The notes under the pieces were generated by a model. It did not search any database. It was given only the letters and a program-made list of their open reading frames with translations, and was not told the DNA's origin. Of a DNA stretch of 38,715 bases, positions 8,401-15,243 are shown one piece after another; positions within the stretch are counted from its first letter, which is position 1; each line of letters begins with the position of its first letter. The stretch is from Anaerolineales bacterium (GTDB taxonomy: Bacteria > Chloroflexota > Anaerolineae > Anaerolineales > Villigracilaceae), in NCBI GenBank assembly GCA_013360875.1, contig JABWAU010000039.1, positions 1 to 38,715 on the forward strand, read 5' to 3'. The position numbers and the translations under genes are program-made.

Positions 8401-8629
8401 CCGCGTGCAGGACCTCCGCAAGGGTGCAGAGTTGGATGTCGCTGACAGGATCGAGTTGTTCGTCGAAGCCTCGGCAGGCCTGAGGTCCGCGATCGAAGCG
8501 CACAGGGAGTACATCATCACCGAAACGCTGACGACCCGTCTCGTCTTTGGCAATCCGCCCGATGGTGCATCCGTCCTGGAAGATTCGTTTGACGGAGAGA
8601 CGGTCAAAGCGGGCGTGGTCAGGAAGTAA
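5486..8629 (+). CDS. ileS: isoleucyl-tRNA synthetase, type 2 (eukaryote-like)
   Basis: A 1047-residue class I synthetase that charges tRNA-Ile. The HIGH motif appears as GKPGVHHVLA (about 52-61) and the KMSKS motif at about 596-600 (KMSKSKGN). Editing-domain sequence such as VWTTTPWTLPGN is present. Four Cys pairs (CPRCG, CWRCG, CESC, CPECGG) suggest zinc sites. Length and motif style place it in the IleS2 group, whose members are often naturally mupirocin tolerant; that is known of the group and not shown here. ATG 5486 is chosen because GAGGAG ends 6 nt before it; upstream in-frame ATGs at 5435 and 5480 lack such spacing. Expression is under the T-box leader. Confidence 0.96.
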   Translation: MFEPVGPKLNVTSMEERVLKFWKQTEIFRKTVEQRAGGPEYVFYEGPPTANGKPGVHHVLARAFKDMFPRYKIMRGYHCSRRGGWDTHGLPVEIEVEKQLGFTNKQQIEEYGIDKFNELCRKSVFTYIQDWEKLTDRIAFWVDLEDAYVTYTNDYIESVWWILKNFWDKDLLYKGYKVVPYCPRCGTPLSDHEVALGYDEATDPSVFVRLPLADKPDTSLLVWTTTPWTLPGNVAVAAHPDVDYVTVERAHNGGAENLILAKSLVEKVFGDEEVKVVDTFKGKKLNGMKYHPLFTFLPPDKPAHYVVLGDFVTTEDGTGLVHMAPAFGQEDMEMAREHNLPVLMTVLPDGTFVSEVTPWRGMFVKEADPLITEDLRARGLLYKAETYTHTYPFCWRCGTPLLYYARESWYIRTSAFRDKLVELNRTINWVPEHIKEGRFGNWLENNVDWALSRERYWGTPLPIWECESCRHREGVGSVKELSEKAGRDLSDLDLHRPFVDEVHWDCPECGGKMTRVPDLIDVWFDSGAMPVAQWHYPFENKEKFESQFPADYICEAVDQTRGWFYSLHAISTLLFGEVSFKNVICLGLILDADGYKMSKSKGNIIAPWDVINAHGADAFRWYLYTATPPGNERRFSSDLVGEVIRNFTLTLWNVYSFFVTYANLDKPTLTTLPIAANDLDRWLLSELNVLVRDVTEAYENYDVPNATRPIEAFVEKLSTWYLRRSRRRFWKSESDSDKQAAYSTLYTALVTTSKLLAPAMPFLAEELYHNLVRSVDETAPESVHLAEWPQTMPEWIDESLNRDMALVMKLVSLGHSARQKANRKVRQPLTEAAFSVGNVSERNAVHAFADLLADELNVKRVRLLDASTEAVSHTVKPLPKQLGQKYGNKFPAIRKAILAMNAEEAAHALLEGKVLKVKADGETFDILPEEVEVKAQAKEGFAVAEEGAYVAALVTDLTPELVQEGLAREFVRRVQDLRKGAELDVADRIELFVEASAGLRSAIEAHREYIITETLTTRLVFGNPPDGASVLEDSFDGETVKAGVVRK

Positions 8630-8634
8630 TTTGG

Positions 8635-8700
8635 CATCCAAAAGCTTGCTTCTGGATGACGCCAGCAAACTGGCTCCTGGAAAACGCCAGCAAACTGGCT
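8635..8700. repeat. three short inverted repeats after ileS
   Basis: One hairpin is CATCCA/TGGATG with an inner AAGC-TT-GCTT (8635-8658). GCCAGCAAACTGGCT then appears twice (8661-8675 and 8686-8700), a 15-bp direct repeat with 25-bp period whose unit is itself a GCCAG/CTGGC hairpin. Confidence 0.7.
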
Positions 8701-8714
8701 GATTCCAAAACGGA

Positions 8715-8749
8715 GGCATGGCGCGTACCCGCGCCATGCCTTTTCTTTT
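8715..8749 (+). terminator. strong Rho-independent terminator of ileS
   Basis: A perfect 11-bp stem, GGCATGGCGCG with CGCGCCATGCC, has loop TACC and is followed by TTTTCTTTT. The U-tract runs straight into a TATAAT for the next gene. Confidence 0.9.
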
Positions 8750-8754
8750 ATAAT
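8749..8754 (+). promoter_or_regulatory. -10 box of the pcs gene, abutting the ileS terminator
   Basis: TATAAT shares its first T with the end of the terminator U-tract. Transcription would begin near 8761, giving a 25-nt leader with a GAGGTG ribosome site before ATG 8786. No clear -35 is seen, because the terminator stem occupies the spacer. Confidence 0.5.
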
Positions 8755-8785
8755 GGCGGCATCTTGGATATGAGGTGTAATCGCG

Positions 8786-9508
8786 ATGGAAAAACTTCCT
8801 CTTTGGGCTCGGAAGGCGTTGGCGAACGGCGTGCATCTTTTTACGGCGACCGGCGCGGTGTGGGGTTTTCTCACCCTGCTTGCGATATGGGAGGAAAACT
8901 TCAAACTGGCGATCATCTACATCATTGTGGCGATGTTCGTGGACGGGTTCGATGGGATTCTCGCGCGCAGGTTCGACGTGAATACCTATGCCAGGTGGAT
9001 TGACGGTGGGTTGATGGACAACATCATTGACTATATCAATTACGTCGTCGTTGCAGCCCTGTTATTGATCAAAGTCCCCAATCTCATGCCGCAGGGATTC
9101 GAAATGATCGCGGCGATTTCCATTCTGTTGACATCGGCGTTCCAGTTTTCCCAGGTCGAGGCAAAGACGGACGAGCAATCGTACTTCTTCAAAGGCTTTC
9201 CCTCGGTCTGGAATTTTCTCGTGATCTACATGATGCTGTTGGGGCTGGATCCGTGGATCAATTTTGCCGTGTTGGCAATGTGCAACGTTCTCGTCTTTGT
9301 GCCGGTAAAGTATCTGTATCCGACCCGAAACAACCGCCTGCGCCGCCTGACTCTCGTCCTGACCTATCTCTACGGCGCGCTCGGCGTGTGGGGGTTGTTG
9401 CAATATCCCGACGTGCCGAAATGGGTCGCGCCCGCCTCGTTTGTGTACGTGGCATATTACGCCCTGCTGAGTTTCTTTCCAAAATTCGGGATGAGGAAAA
9501 CTGCCTGA
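8786..9508 (+). CDS. pcs: phosphatidylcholine synthase (CDP-alcohol phosphatidyltransferase family)
   Basis: A 240-residue integral membrane enzyme. Pcs condenses CDP-diacylglycerol with free choline to give phosphatidylcholine in one step. The CDP-alcohol motif is complete: DG-x2-AR (Asp56, Gly57, Ala60, Arg61), then Gly74, Asp78 and Asp82. The stretch FQFSQVEAKTD followed by FFKGFPSVWN (about 118-142) is characteristic of Pcs rather than of PgsA or PssA. About eight hydrophobic segments are visible. The start is set by GAGGTG 8 nt upstream. It needs choline from outside or from lipid breakdown, and no choline transporter is in the window. A GNAT gene follows one base after the stop. Confidence 0.85.
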   Translation: MEKLPLWARKALANGVHLFTATGAVWGFLTLLAIWEENFKLAIIYIIVAMFVDGFDGILARRFDVNTYARWIDGGLMDNIIDYINYVVVAALLLIKVPNLMPQGFEMIAAISILLTSAFQFSQVEAKTDEQSYFFKGFPSVWNFLVIYMMLLGLDPWINFAVLAMCNVLVFVPVKYLYPTRNNRLRRLTLVLTYLYGALGVWGLLQYPDVPKWVAPASFVYVAYYALLSFFPKFGMRKTA

Positions 9509-9509
9509 C

Positions 9510-9944
9510 ATGCGCGTCGAAAAGGTGCAGGACGTCACGGACGAAATCTTTTCCGCCGTATGCCGCCTCGTTCCCGAACTCGGCGCGCACAAACCGCTGC
9601 CCACGCGGAACGAACTGATCGCCCTCGTCCGTTCGGAAGCCTCCACGCTTTGGCTCGCGCGTTATCCCGATCGAAACGGAACGATCGCGGGGATGCTCAC
9701 CATCAGCCTGTACCGCGTCCCGACCGGGCTGCGCTCGATCGTAGAGGACGTGGCGGTGGATTCGAACTTTCGCCGCAAGGGAATCGGACGGGCGTTGATG
9801 CAAACGGCGATTGACTTCGCCCGCGCCTGCGGGGCGAACGGAATCGCATTGACCTCCAACCCCAGGCGGGAGGCGGCGAACCGTCTGTATTTGTCCATGG
9901 GCTTCGAGCGGCGGGAGACGAACTCGTATTTTTACCGTTTGTAA
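9510..9944 (+). CDS. GNAT-family N-acetyltransferase
   Basis: A 144-residue acetyl-CoA-dependent transferase. The GNAT core is visible: strand 4 EDVAVDSNFRRKGIGRALM, with the R/Q-x-x-G-x-G/A acetyl-CoA loop as RRKGIG, then the late RREAANRLYLSMGFE helix-strand. The substrate is unknown. It starts one base after the pcs stop, so the two are probably cotranscribed. Its stop codon overlaps the A-tract that serves as the U-tract of the converging gene's terminator. Confidence 0.85.
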   Translation: MRVEKVQDVTDEIFSAVCRLVPELGAHKPLPTRNELIALVRSEASTLWLARYPDRNGTIAGMLTISLYRVPTGLRSIVEDVAVDSNFRRKGIGRALMQTAIDFARACGANGIALTSNPRREAANRLYLSMGFERRETNSYFYRL

Positions 9945-9968
9945 AAAAAGAGACAGGTCAACGACCTG
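9943..9968 (-). terminator. terminator of the secreted GN-tail gene
   Basis: Read on the reverse strand, CAGGTC-GTT-GACCTG is followed by TCTC and seven T residues. It serves the gene ending at 9995. The T-tract overlaps the stop codon of the converging acetyltransferase. Confidence 0.8.
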
Positions 9969-9994
9969 CCTCCTGTTCCACCCGGCAAGGACAT

Positions 9995-10795
9995 CTACTT
10001 GTTGTTTCCGTTGCCGTTATTGCCTTTGTTTTTGTTTCCGTTTCCGTTGCCGTTACCGTTCCCGTTTCCATTACCATTACCATTACCGTTACCGTTCCCG
10101 TTTCCATTACCATTACCGTTACCGTTGCCGTTGCCATCCCCATCCTTGTCCGACATCACGGCGCCGAGATTCTTCATCTTTTCCCCTTTGAGCAGGGCAT
10201 TACGGAACTGTCCCCAATTCTTCGGCACCAGACCGTCTTCAGATGCGAAGGCGCTGTAATCTCCACTCTTTTTCGCCTCGATGATTGCCTGGAAGGTTTC
10301 GGAATCGCCTTCCATTTTCGTCGTCATCCACAGGGCTTGGGCGATCACGCCGAAGCCGGTCCCGTCTTCGTGCGCAGACATGATAGTTTCGTAGTCGGTG
10401 ATGTCGTCGAAGAAGAGACTAAGCGCCAGCCCAACCGGGTGTTTCGCCTCCTCTTCCTCCTCGTCGGGAATTACGACCGCCGGGTCAATGCTAACCTCCA
10501 GACCGACCGCGTCCGCCAGCGCCTCCTCGCTGCAGGGCGTATCGGGCGCAATGATACCCAAACTCACCGCCGTCGCATGGTCAATCCGCACGGTCTCTGA
10601 CGTCCCATCCGTTCCCATTACGGTGACGAGGAAAGTGGTGACGCCCGTGTCGCTGTCGGTTTCACAGGTCACTGCGGTCACTGTGCCGGTGATGAATCCC
10701 TCCTGCCAGGCTGGCGCCGCAAGAACGGAACCGGCCTGAGCCGCCAAAACGGCAAACCCCATCAAAAGGGTGAAGATGAACCTGGATATTTTCAT
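9995..10795 (-). CDS. secreted protein with Gly-Asn repeat tail, unknown function
   Basis: A 266-residue protein with a clean Sec signal peptide: lysine start, hydrophobic core FIFTLLMGFAVLAA, likely cleavage after SVLAA or VLAAPA. Residues about 30-105 form a beta-rich stretch (GFITGTVTAVTCETDSDTG) reminiscent of small all-beta domains. A DEEEEE acidic patch follows, then a helical middle. The final ~50 residues are Gly-Asn dipeptides beginning at DKDGDGNGNG and ending in an Asn/Lys-rich tail. I do not recognise a named family. The tail could be a flexible cell-surface linker. The ribosome site is AAGGAGCG. Confidence 0.75.
   Translation of the reverse strand: MKISRFIFTLLMGFAVLAAQAGSVLAAPAWQEGFITGTVTAVTCETDSDTGVTTFLVTVMGTDGTSETVRIDHATAVSLGIIAPDTPCSEEALADAVGLEVSIDPAVVIPDEEEEEAKHPVGLALSLFFDDITDYETIMSAHEDGTGFGVIAQALWMTTKMEGDSETFQAIIEAKKSGDYSAFASEDGLVPKNWGQFRNALLKGEKMKNLGAVMSDKDGDGNGNGNGNGNGNGNGNGNGNGNGNGNGNGNGNGNKNKGNNGNGNNK
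10003..10137 (-). repeat. 6-bp coding repeat for the Gly-Asn tail
   Basis: Imperfect tandem hexamers (GGTAAC/GGAAAC/GGCAAC variants on the coding strand) encode the (GN)n tail. Whole hexamer gain or loss would keep the frame, so tail length could vary between strains. Confidence 0.85.
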
Positions 10796-10821
10796 GGTAC
10801 ACGCTCCTTGTCTGTCTCTGC

Positions 10822-10850
10822 ATTTTACAAAACCTAGTTTTGCGCCTCAA
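10822..10850 (-). promoter_or_regulatory. promoter of the GN-tail gene
   Basis: On the reverse strand TTGAGG (10845-10850), 17 bp and TAAAAT (10822-10827) are well spaced, 27 bp before the ATG at 10795. Confidence 0.5.
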
Positions 10851-10989
10851 ACGCGCGCGTGCGTTTTTGCATAACAATTTTGCAAGGGAATGCCATGACC
10901 ATTCTACTACTTTCGTAAACCTCATTCCATCCGCTGTAACTTTTTCATACTCCCCGGCATTCCGAGACATGGATTCCGTACGCGCGTCC

Positions 10990-11574
10990 TTATTCCGAGC
11001 GCCATTTTTCGTAATCTTCGGGCGTGTCCAGGTCGGCGAGAACGTTCGGGTCGTCCACGTTGACGTAATGGATCTCCGCCCGGCGCGCGCTCAAAAAATC
11101 GCGCAGAGATTGCGGAGGCTCCATCCTCAAGACCTCCTCCCAAAGCGGGCGCGCGAGCAACCACGGATGCCCGCGCCTCATCTGAAAACTTGGGACGACG
11201 ATATTGGATTTCGTTTCGAGAAATGCCCCGCGCACCCTCCGCACGGTTCTTTCCTGGACTTGAGGCTGGTCGCCCAACCCGATCAACGCCGCCTGCGTCT
11301 GACGCCCTAACTCCCGGATGCCGCACTGGATCGAAGATAACATTTCCCCTCTTTCAAAATCCTCGTTGTAAACAGTTCTTACATTGAGATTGGAAACGAG
11401 CGCCTCCACCTTTTCCCTCGCCCCACCCGTCACAACGACGATGTCCTCCACCCCGGCACTCTTGAATATGGAAACGACGCGCGTCAATACCGTTTCATTC
11501 CCCCAGGGTAATGACAATTTGGGTCGTCCCATGCGTTTCGATTCGCCCGCAGCGGGGATGATCGCCGAGATCAT
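10990..11574 (-). CDS. MocA/MobA-like nucleotidyltransferase
   Basis: A 194-residue single-domain protein of the molybdenum cofactor cytidylyltransferase-like family, which transfers a nucleotide onto molybdopterin or handles related NTP-sugars. The family loop appears at the N-terminus as IIPAAGESKRMGRPKLSLPWG. GLGDQPQV near residue 100 is the metal/NTP-binding Asp region, and RRGHPWLL follows. Its ATG overlaps the stop of the upstream YqeC-MocA fusion by an ATGA, so the two are translationally coupled. It is a paralogue of that fusion's C-terminal half. MocA-type enzymes serve xanthine-dehydrogenase or CO-dehydrogenase family enzymes; none is in the window. Confidence 0.85.
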   Translation of the reverse strand: MISAIIPAAGESKRMGRPKLSLPWGNETVLTRVVSIFKSAGVEDIVVVTGGAREKVEALVSNLNVRTVYNEDFERGEMLSSIQCGIRELGRQTQAALIGLGDQPQVQERTVRRVRGAFLETKSNIVVPSFQMRRGHPWLLARPLWEEVLRMEPPQSLRDFLSARRAEIHYVNVDDPNVLADLDTPEDYEKWRSE

Positions 11575-12950
11575 ACATCTCCATTCGAAGCCAACCTTCG
11601 ATACTGTTCGGGCGTATCCACATCCAACAACAGGCGGTCGTCGTGCCAGGGCAGGTATTCCACGCGATGTTTATGGAAGATCGCCCTGCCTCCCACGTCT
11701 CCCTCGATGGTCAACAGATCGGGAAACACCGCGCGGTCGAAAAGGACCGGGTTGGCGCGTCTGTCCATCACCATCGGGGCGACGATGGGATGCAACCCCT
11801 CCGCGTGTTTCTCCATCAGCGCCTGAATGATCGAGATCGTGATCTGCGGCTGATCCGCGAGAAGAAAGACCGCGCCTCCAACAACGGGTCTCTGGAGTAA
11901 CCCGTGTTCGTCGGGTGAATCGAAACCCAAAGTCGAAGTGGGGGTGAGGGAAAGGACCCCTGCTCTTATCGAACTTCCCTGCCCGCTTTGCCACTCTTCG
12001 TTTCGCGCGACGATCACATCCAGATCGTTGACCGCCGCCTCCACCTCTTCCGCATTCGCGCCGGTCACAACCACAACAGGCGATAGCCCGGCTTTTAGAG
12101 CCGTTTGCGTCACCGCCCGCACGAAGGATTGCCCCTTCCAATCCAGCAGTTGCTTGGGTTCTCCAAAACGGGACGATTCGCCCGCCGCCAAAACGATGCC
12201 CGCAATGGATTCGTGAACCGCGTGAACGATTCCATCCTTCAGACTGGCGATGATGACCGAATGGTGGACGCGCAACAGGGAGGAGGTCATCGCCAGCGCC
12301 GCGGCTTGACGTTCCGCCGAGTCCGCCTGGTTGAGCAGGAGGATCCTCCTGGCGCGTGCAGGAACATTCTTCAAGCCCCCTCGCGGATCGGTCAACACAC
12401 GGGCCAGCGCCCCTGTCGTAACCGTTTCGCCAATCTCCAAACCGCATAACCCCGAAAAGATCTCGGCGCGATGGACGTATTCATCCGTCAACGGTTTATC
12501 CAAGCCACTGAGCCCAGCCACCTGCGCGACCGCATCCGAAAATTCGGGAATGGGCGGTTCGTGGTCCGACCATGCCTTCAAAGGCTTTTGACGCGACCCG
12601 TCCGCCTCGATCAACAGGGGAATGGAATGATAGCCGCAAAACTGGTGAAGCCGGTCGAGCATTGATTCGGCGATGGGTCTGGTCCGGTTTCCATCCAATG
12701 CTCCCGTCACCAGAACGATGCCTTTCAAACCATGCTCCACGGATTCGAGGGCTGCCAGAGAGTCGGCAACGACGTGTTGATCGGCAAATTCGACCTGCCA
12801 TGCTCCCAGATGTGTGGTCGCAGTGACGATCACGGGCGGCTGCATTTGCCTTGCCAGTAGGAACATAGCTGTCGTCTTTCCTCCCGCGCCCGTAAAGGCA
12901 ACACATGAAGGCGACGAAAGGCGCAACGCGCGCGCGAGAAGGATGCTCAT
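11571..12950 (-). CDS. YqeC - MocA fusion (molybdenum/selenium hydroxylase maturation)
   Basis: A 459-residue two-domain protein. Residues 1 to about 245 match the YqeC family, a P-loop protein (FTGAGGKTT, residues 19-27) linked to selenium-dependent molybdenum hydroxylases. Residues about 249-459 form a complete MocA-like nucleotidyltransferase, beginning IAGIVLAAGESSRFGEPKQLL and carrying FLLADQPQI. The domain join is clean and in frame, and the following gene is another MocA-like protein, so two nucleotidyltransferase domains are made together. A -10 TATAAT ends 7 nt before the ATG with no Shine-Dalgarno, suggesting leaderless translation. Confidence 0.88.
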   Translation of the reverse strand: MSILLARALRLSSPSCVAFTGAGGKTTAMFLLARQMQPPVIVTATTHLGAWQVEFADQHVVADSLAALESVEHGLKGIVLVTGALDGNRTRPIAESMLDRLHQFCGYHSIPLLIEADGSRQKPLKAWSDHEPPIPEFSDAVAQVAGLSGLDKPLTDEYVHRAEIFSGLCGLEIGETVTTGALARVLTDPRGGLKNVPARARRILLLNQADSAERQAAALAMTSSLLRVHHSVIIASLKDGIVHAVHESIAGIVLAAGESSRFGEPKQLLDWKGQSFVRAVTQTALKAGLSPVVVVTGANAEEVEAAVNDLDVIVARNEEWQSGQGSSIRAGVLSLTPTSTLGFDSPDEHGLLQRPVVGGAVFLLADQPQITISIIQALMEKHAEGLHPIVAPMVMDRRANPVLFDRAVFPDLLTIEGDVGGRAIFHKHRVEYLPWHDDRLLLDVDTPEQYRRLASNGDV

Positions 12951-12957
12951 GTTTGTG

Positions 12958-12963
12958 ATTATA
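12958..12963 (-). promoter_or_regulatory. -10 box giving a leaderless start for the YqeC fusion
   Basis: TATAAT on the reverse strand, preceded directly by TG, ends 7 nt before ATG 12950. This is the third occurrence of that exact spacing in the window. Confidence 0.6.
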
Positions 12964-12996
12964 CATCTTCAATCTCGAAGTCTCCTGCAAGTAAGG

Positions 12997-13002
12997 TATA
13001 AT
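12997..13002 (+). promoter_or_regulatory. -10 box for the 13054 gene
   Basis: A perfect TATAAT sits in the divergent intergenic region. The transcript would start near 13009, with a leader of about 45 nt. No convincing -35 was found. Confidence 0.5.
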
Positions 13003-13053
13003 AACCCTGCTCCGCTCACCCCGGCATGAGAAAAATCACGTCAAGGCATTGTA

Positions 13054-14619
13054 ATGGCAGTCGAATCGATCATTTCTTCCGATTACTGGAAAGAACTCCA
13101 AATCACGCCGCAGGATATTGAATTCCTGCATAACCATCTTTTTGAAATCGAAACCCCACTCACCACCCGCGAACTCACAACCGTATTGATCCACGAACGC
13201 AATCGGGCGGAACATTTCGCGTTGCAGCAACGCAGGCAGGCGGGCGGCAGGATCTATCATCCAAAGGATACCTATCAGGCTGGCGATGAACTCGTCTTCC
13301 CCGCCTTCGATTGGAAGCGCGGCAGGGTCCTGGAGGCGCGCGCAGGCAGGAACCCCGACGTGGGCGAATTCGAAGTGATCGCCGTTCAGATGGAGGACGG
13401 CGACAAACGCCTCTTCGCCTCGAAACTTGCGGTTCACGCCCTTAACGAGGAACCTGCCTCCGTCGAAACGAACGACTTCGATCCCGATGCCATCCTGCGC
13501 GTGCACGGTCACGCCCTCGATAAGAAACTCGAAGCAAGCCTGCAAAACGACGAAAACATCCTCCGCATTGCGGGACGCTGGTTCCCGCGCGCGTTGCTGA
13601 TAAGCGTCAACGTGGGACATCTCAATCTGGCTGAGGCAGTTTTGGACATGGCGGGAGGCGAACCGCTCCCTACGAATGCGTTGTTGAAGGACGTGTCGCT
13701 TCCCGAAGGCGTCAATCCCAAACTGGCGGAATTCTCGCTCAACCTGGCTTTGCAGGAGGATGGACGCTTCGACGAAGTGGGTCCCGCCGGGGAGGTGCTT
13801 TGGTGCCTGCGGAGGCTCGAACCGGAAGAGGTTCGTGAAACGCCAATGCACTTGAGGTATTCGCCCATCGAATACGACAGGAACGCCCTCGATGACGAAA
13901 TGCTCGCGTTGGAAAAACAACTGGACGACGAGTTGAGCGACGACGACTCGACCGGCCGCCATGAAGAAGCGCGCGAGGTCACGCTCGCGTTGATCTATCC
14001 TCATTTGAGGGCTGGGACGCTGCCTTTATCGAACCGCATCCGTTCCCTGTTCCCAACCGCCTACGAATCGCCGCGCGTCCGCTTTACGCTGGTAGATGGA
14101 AAAACCGGGCAACGAATACCCGGCTGGGTTGTGCGCCAGCAAAAATACGTGTATGGCTTGCGGGACTGGTATAAGGCGAACGCGCTCATGCCCGGCAGCC
14201 TGGTCGTGATTCGCAGGGGCAAAAAACCCGGCGAGGTGATCATCGAGGCAAAGACCCATCGTTCCACAAAGGACTGGTTGAAAACCGTGATCGTGGGCGC
14301 CGACGGCGGCGTGGTGTTCGCCATGCTGAAGCAGCCTGTTTCCGCCGAGTTCAATGACCGTATGGCGTTTGCCATCCCCTCCTTCGAAGCCGTGGACCAG
14401 GTATGGAGGCAGGAAGAGCGCCGCCCGTTCGAGCAACTGGTTGTCAACCTGATCCGCGAAACGTCCAAACTCACGCCGCAGGGTCACGTGCACGCACAGG
14501 AATTGTATTCAGCGATCAACATCGTCCGCCGCGTGCCGCCCGCCCCGCTGTTCGCCCTGCTGGCGACCAAACCCGAGATCCAGCACATCGGCGACCTGTA
14601 TTTTAGGATCAACGAGTAG
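13054..14619 (+). CDS. large protein of unknown function, winged-helix-like ends
   Basis: A 521-residue soluble protein I do not recognise. The N-terminal segment TPLTTRELTTVLIHERNRAE (about 33-55) looks like a HARE/winged-helix module. A stretch GDELVFPAFDWKRGRVLEARAG (about 77-98) looks beta-rich and barrel-like. The last ~70 residues (PQGHVHAQELYSAINIVRRV onward) again suggest a winged helix. There are no transmembrane segments. An acidic run (EKQLDDELSDDDS) marks a flexible middle. It is divergent from the YqeC gene, and the next gene, 15 bp downstream, also ends in a helix-turn-helix-like region, so the pair may act together on nucleic acid. That is inference. Confidence 0.7.
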   Translation: MAVESIISSDYWKELQITPQDIEFLHNHLFEIETPLTTRELTTVLIHERNRAEHFALQQRRQAGGRIYHPKDTYQAGDELVFPAFDWKRGRVLEARAGRNPDVGEFEVIAVQMEDGDKRLFASKLAVHALNEEPASVETNDFDPDAILRVHGHALDKKLEASLQNDENILRIAGRWFPRALLISVNVGHLNLAEAVLDMAGGEPLPTNALLKDVSLPEGVNPKLAEFSLNLALQEDGRFDEVGPAGEVLWCLRRLEPEEVRETPMHLRYSPIEYDRNALDDEMLALEKQLDDELSDDDSTGRHEEAREVTLALIYPHLRAGTLPLSNRIRSLFPTAYESPRVRFTLVDGKTGQRIPGWVVRQQKYVYGLRDWYKANALMPGSLVVIRRGKKPGEVIIEAKTHRSTKDWLKTVIVGADGGVVFAMLKQPVSAEFNDRMAFAIPSFEAVDQVWRQEERRPFEQLVVNLIRETSKLTPQGHVHAQELYSAINIVRRVPPAPLFALLATKPEIQHIGDLYFRINE

Positions 14620-14634
14620 GAGAGAGAATCGAAC

Positions 14635-15063
14635 ATGTCTGTAGGCAAGCGAACCAGCCTGGTCAAACCTTCTGTGGATACGCTCTTTCACATTGATTTC
14701 GAATGGTGGAAGAAGAACGAACGCGACTGGCATGTTTATTTACGCTCCCTGCTTTGTTCGGAACACCGCGAGGCATTCGCCAACGCGGAGGAAGGGCAGA
14801 TGATTGACTGGGTGGACTCCGTCACTGCCGAGGTCAAGCCGGTGGAGGGTGTGCAGAACACGCTCATGTCGCATTGCGTCAAACAACCCGACTTCCTGAC
14901 CGAACAAACCGCCCTGGTGGAGGCGGTCTTCCGCCTGTTCCTCACCAACGGCAACATCCCCATGTCTTCGAGTGAGTTGGGCAGCCGTCTGAACCGCCCT
15001 CCCACGACCATCCTGCGGACGCTGACGGGCGGGAGGGTGTACAAGGGAATCAGACCTGCGTAG
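14635..15063 (+). CDS. small unknown protein with HTH-like C-terminus
   Basis: A 142-residue protein following the 521-residue gene by 15 bp, with GGAGAG as ribosome site. The N-terminal part (VDTLFHIDFEWWKKNERDWHV) is rich in aromatic residues. The C-terminal 50 residues, MSSSELGSRLNRPPTTILRTLTGGRVYKGIRP, read like a helix-turn-helix followed by a wing. No family name can be given. Genomic pairing suggests a shared function with its neighbour, and together they are a reasonable candidate for an undescribed lineage-specific DNA- or RNA-binding pair. Confidence 0.7.
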   Translation: MSVGKRTSLVKPSVDTLFHIDFEWWKKNERDWHVYLRSLLCSEHREAFANAEEGQMIDWVDSVTAEVKPVEGVQNTLMSHCVKQPDFLTEQTALVEAVFRLFLTNGNIPMSSSELGSRLNRPPTTILRTLTGGRVYKGIRPA

Positions 15064-15087
15064 TCGGATATCCGCTCGGGGGATGGT

Positions 15088-15116
15088 TTGCTCGCTTTGC
15101 AAGGACGTAATACAAT
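15088..15116 (+). promoter_or_regulatory. promoter of tRNA-Arg
   Basis: TTGCTC (15088-15093), 17 bp and TACAAT (15111-15116) place the start about 2 nt before the mature tRNA 5' end at 15125. Confidence 0.6.
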
Positions 15117-15124
15117 TGGATAAA

Positions 15125-15197
15125 GCCCTCGTAGCTCAATGGACAGAGCGCCAGCCTTCTAAGCTGTGGGTTGTGGGTTCGAATCCCGCCGAGGGCG
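15125..15197 (+). tRNA. tRNA-Arg (anticodon TCT)
   Basis: All four arms fold: acceptor GCCCTCG/CGAGGGC, D stem GCTC/GAGC, anticodon stem CCAGC/GCTGT around loop CTTCTAA, and T arm GTGGG-TTCGAAT-CCCGC. The anticodon is TCT at 15158-15160, reading AGA. The discriminator base is G, and CCA is not encoded. The outermost anticodon-stem pair is a C-T mismatch. The gene is 73 nt long. Confidence 0.95.
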
Positions 15198-15243
15198 CTC
15201 GTTGCCGTCAGGTTTTCCATATCGGTAGATAAGGTAAGTATCC

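Noticed and set aside
9958-10259. Short frames encoding Thr/Met/Val or Leu/Pro repeats
   Set aside because: They are shadows of the Gly-Asn coding repeat read in other frames.
15061-15124. Second tRNA next to tRNA-Arg
   Set aside because: No acceptor or T-arm pairs could be found; the region holds only the promoter.
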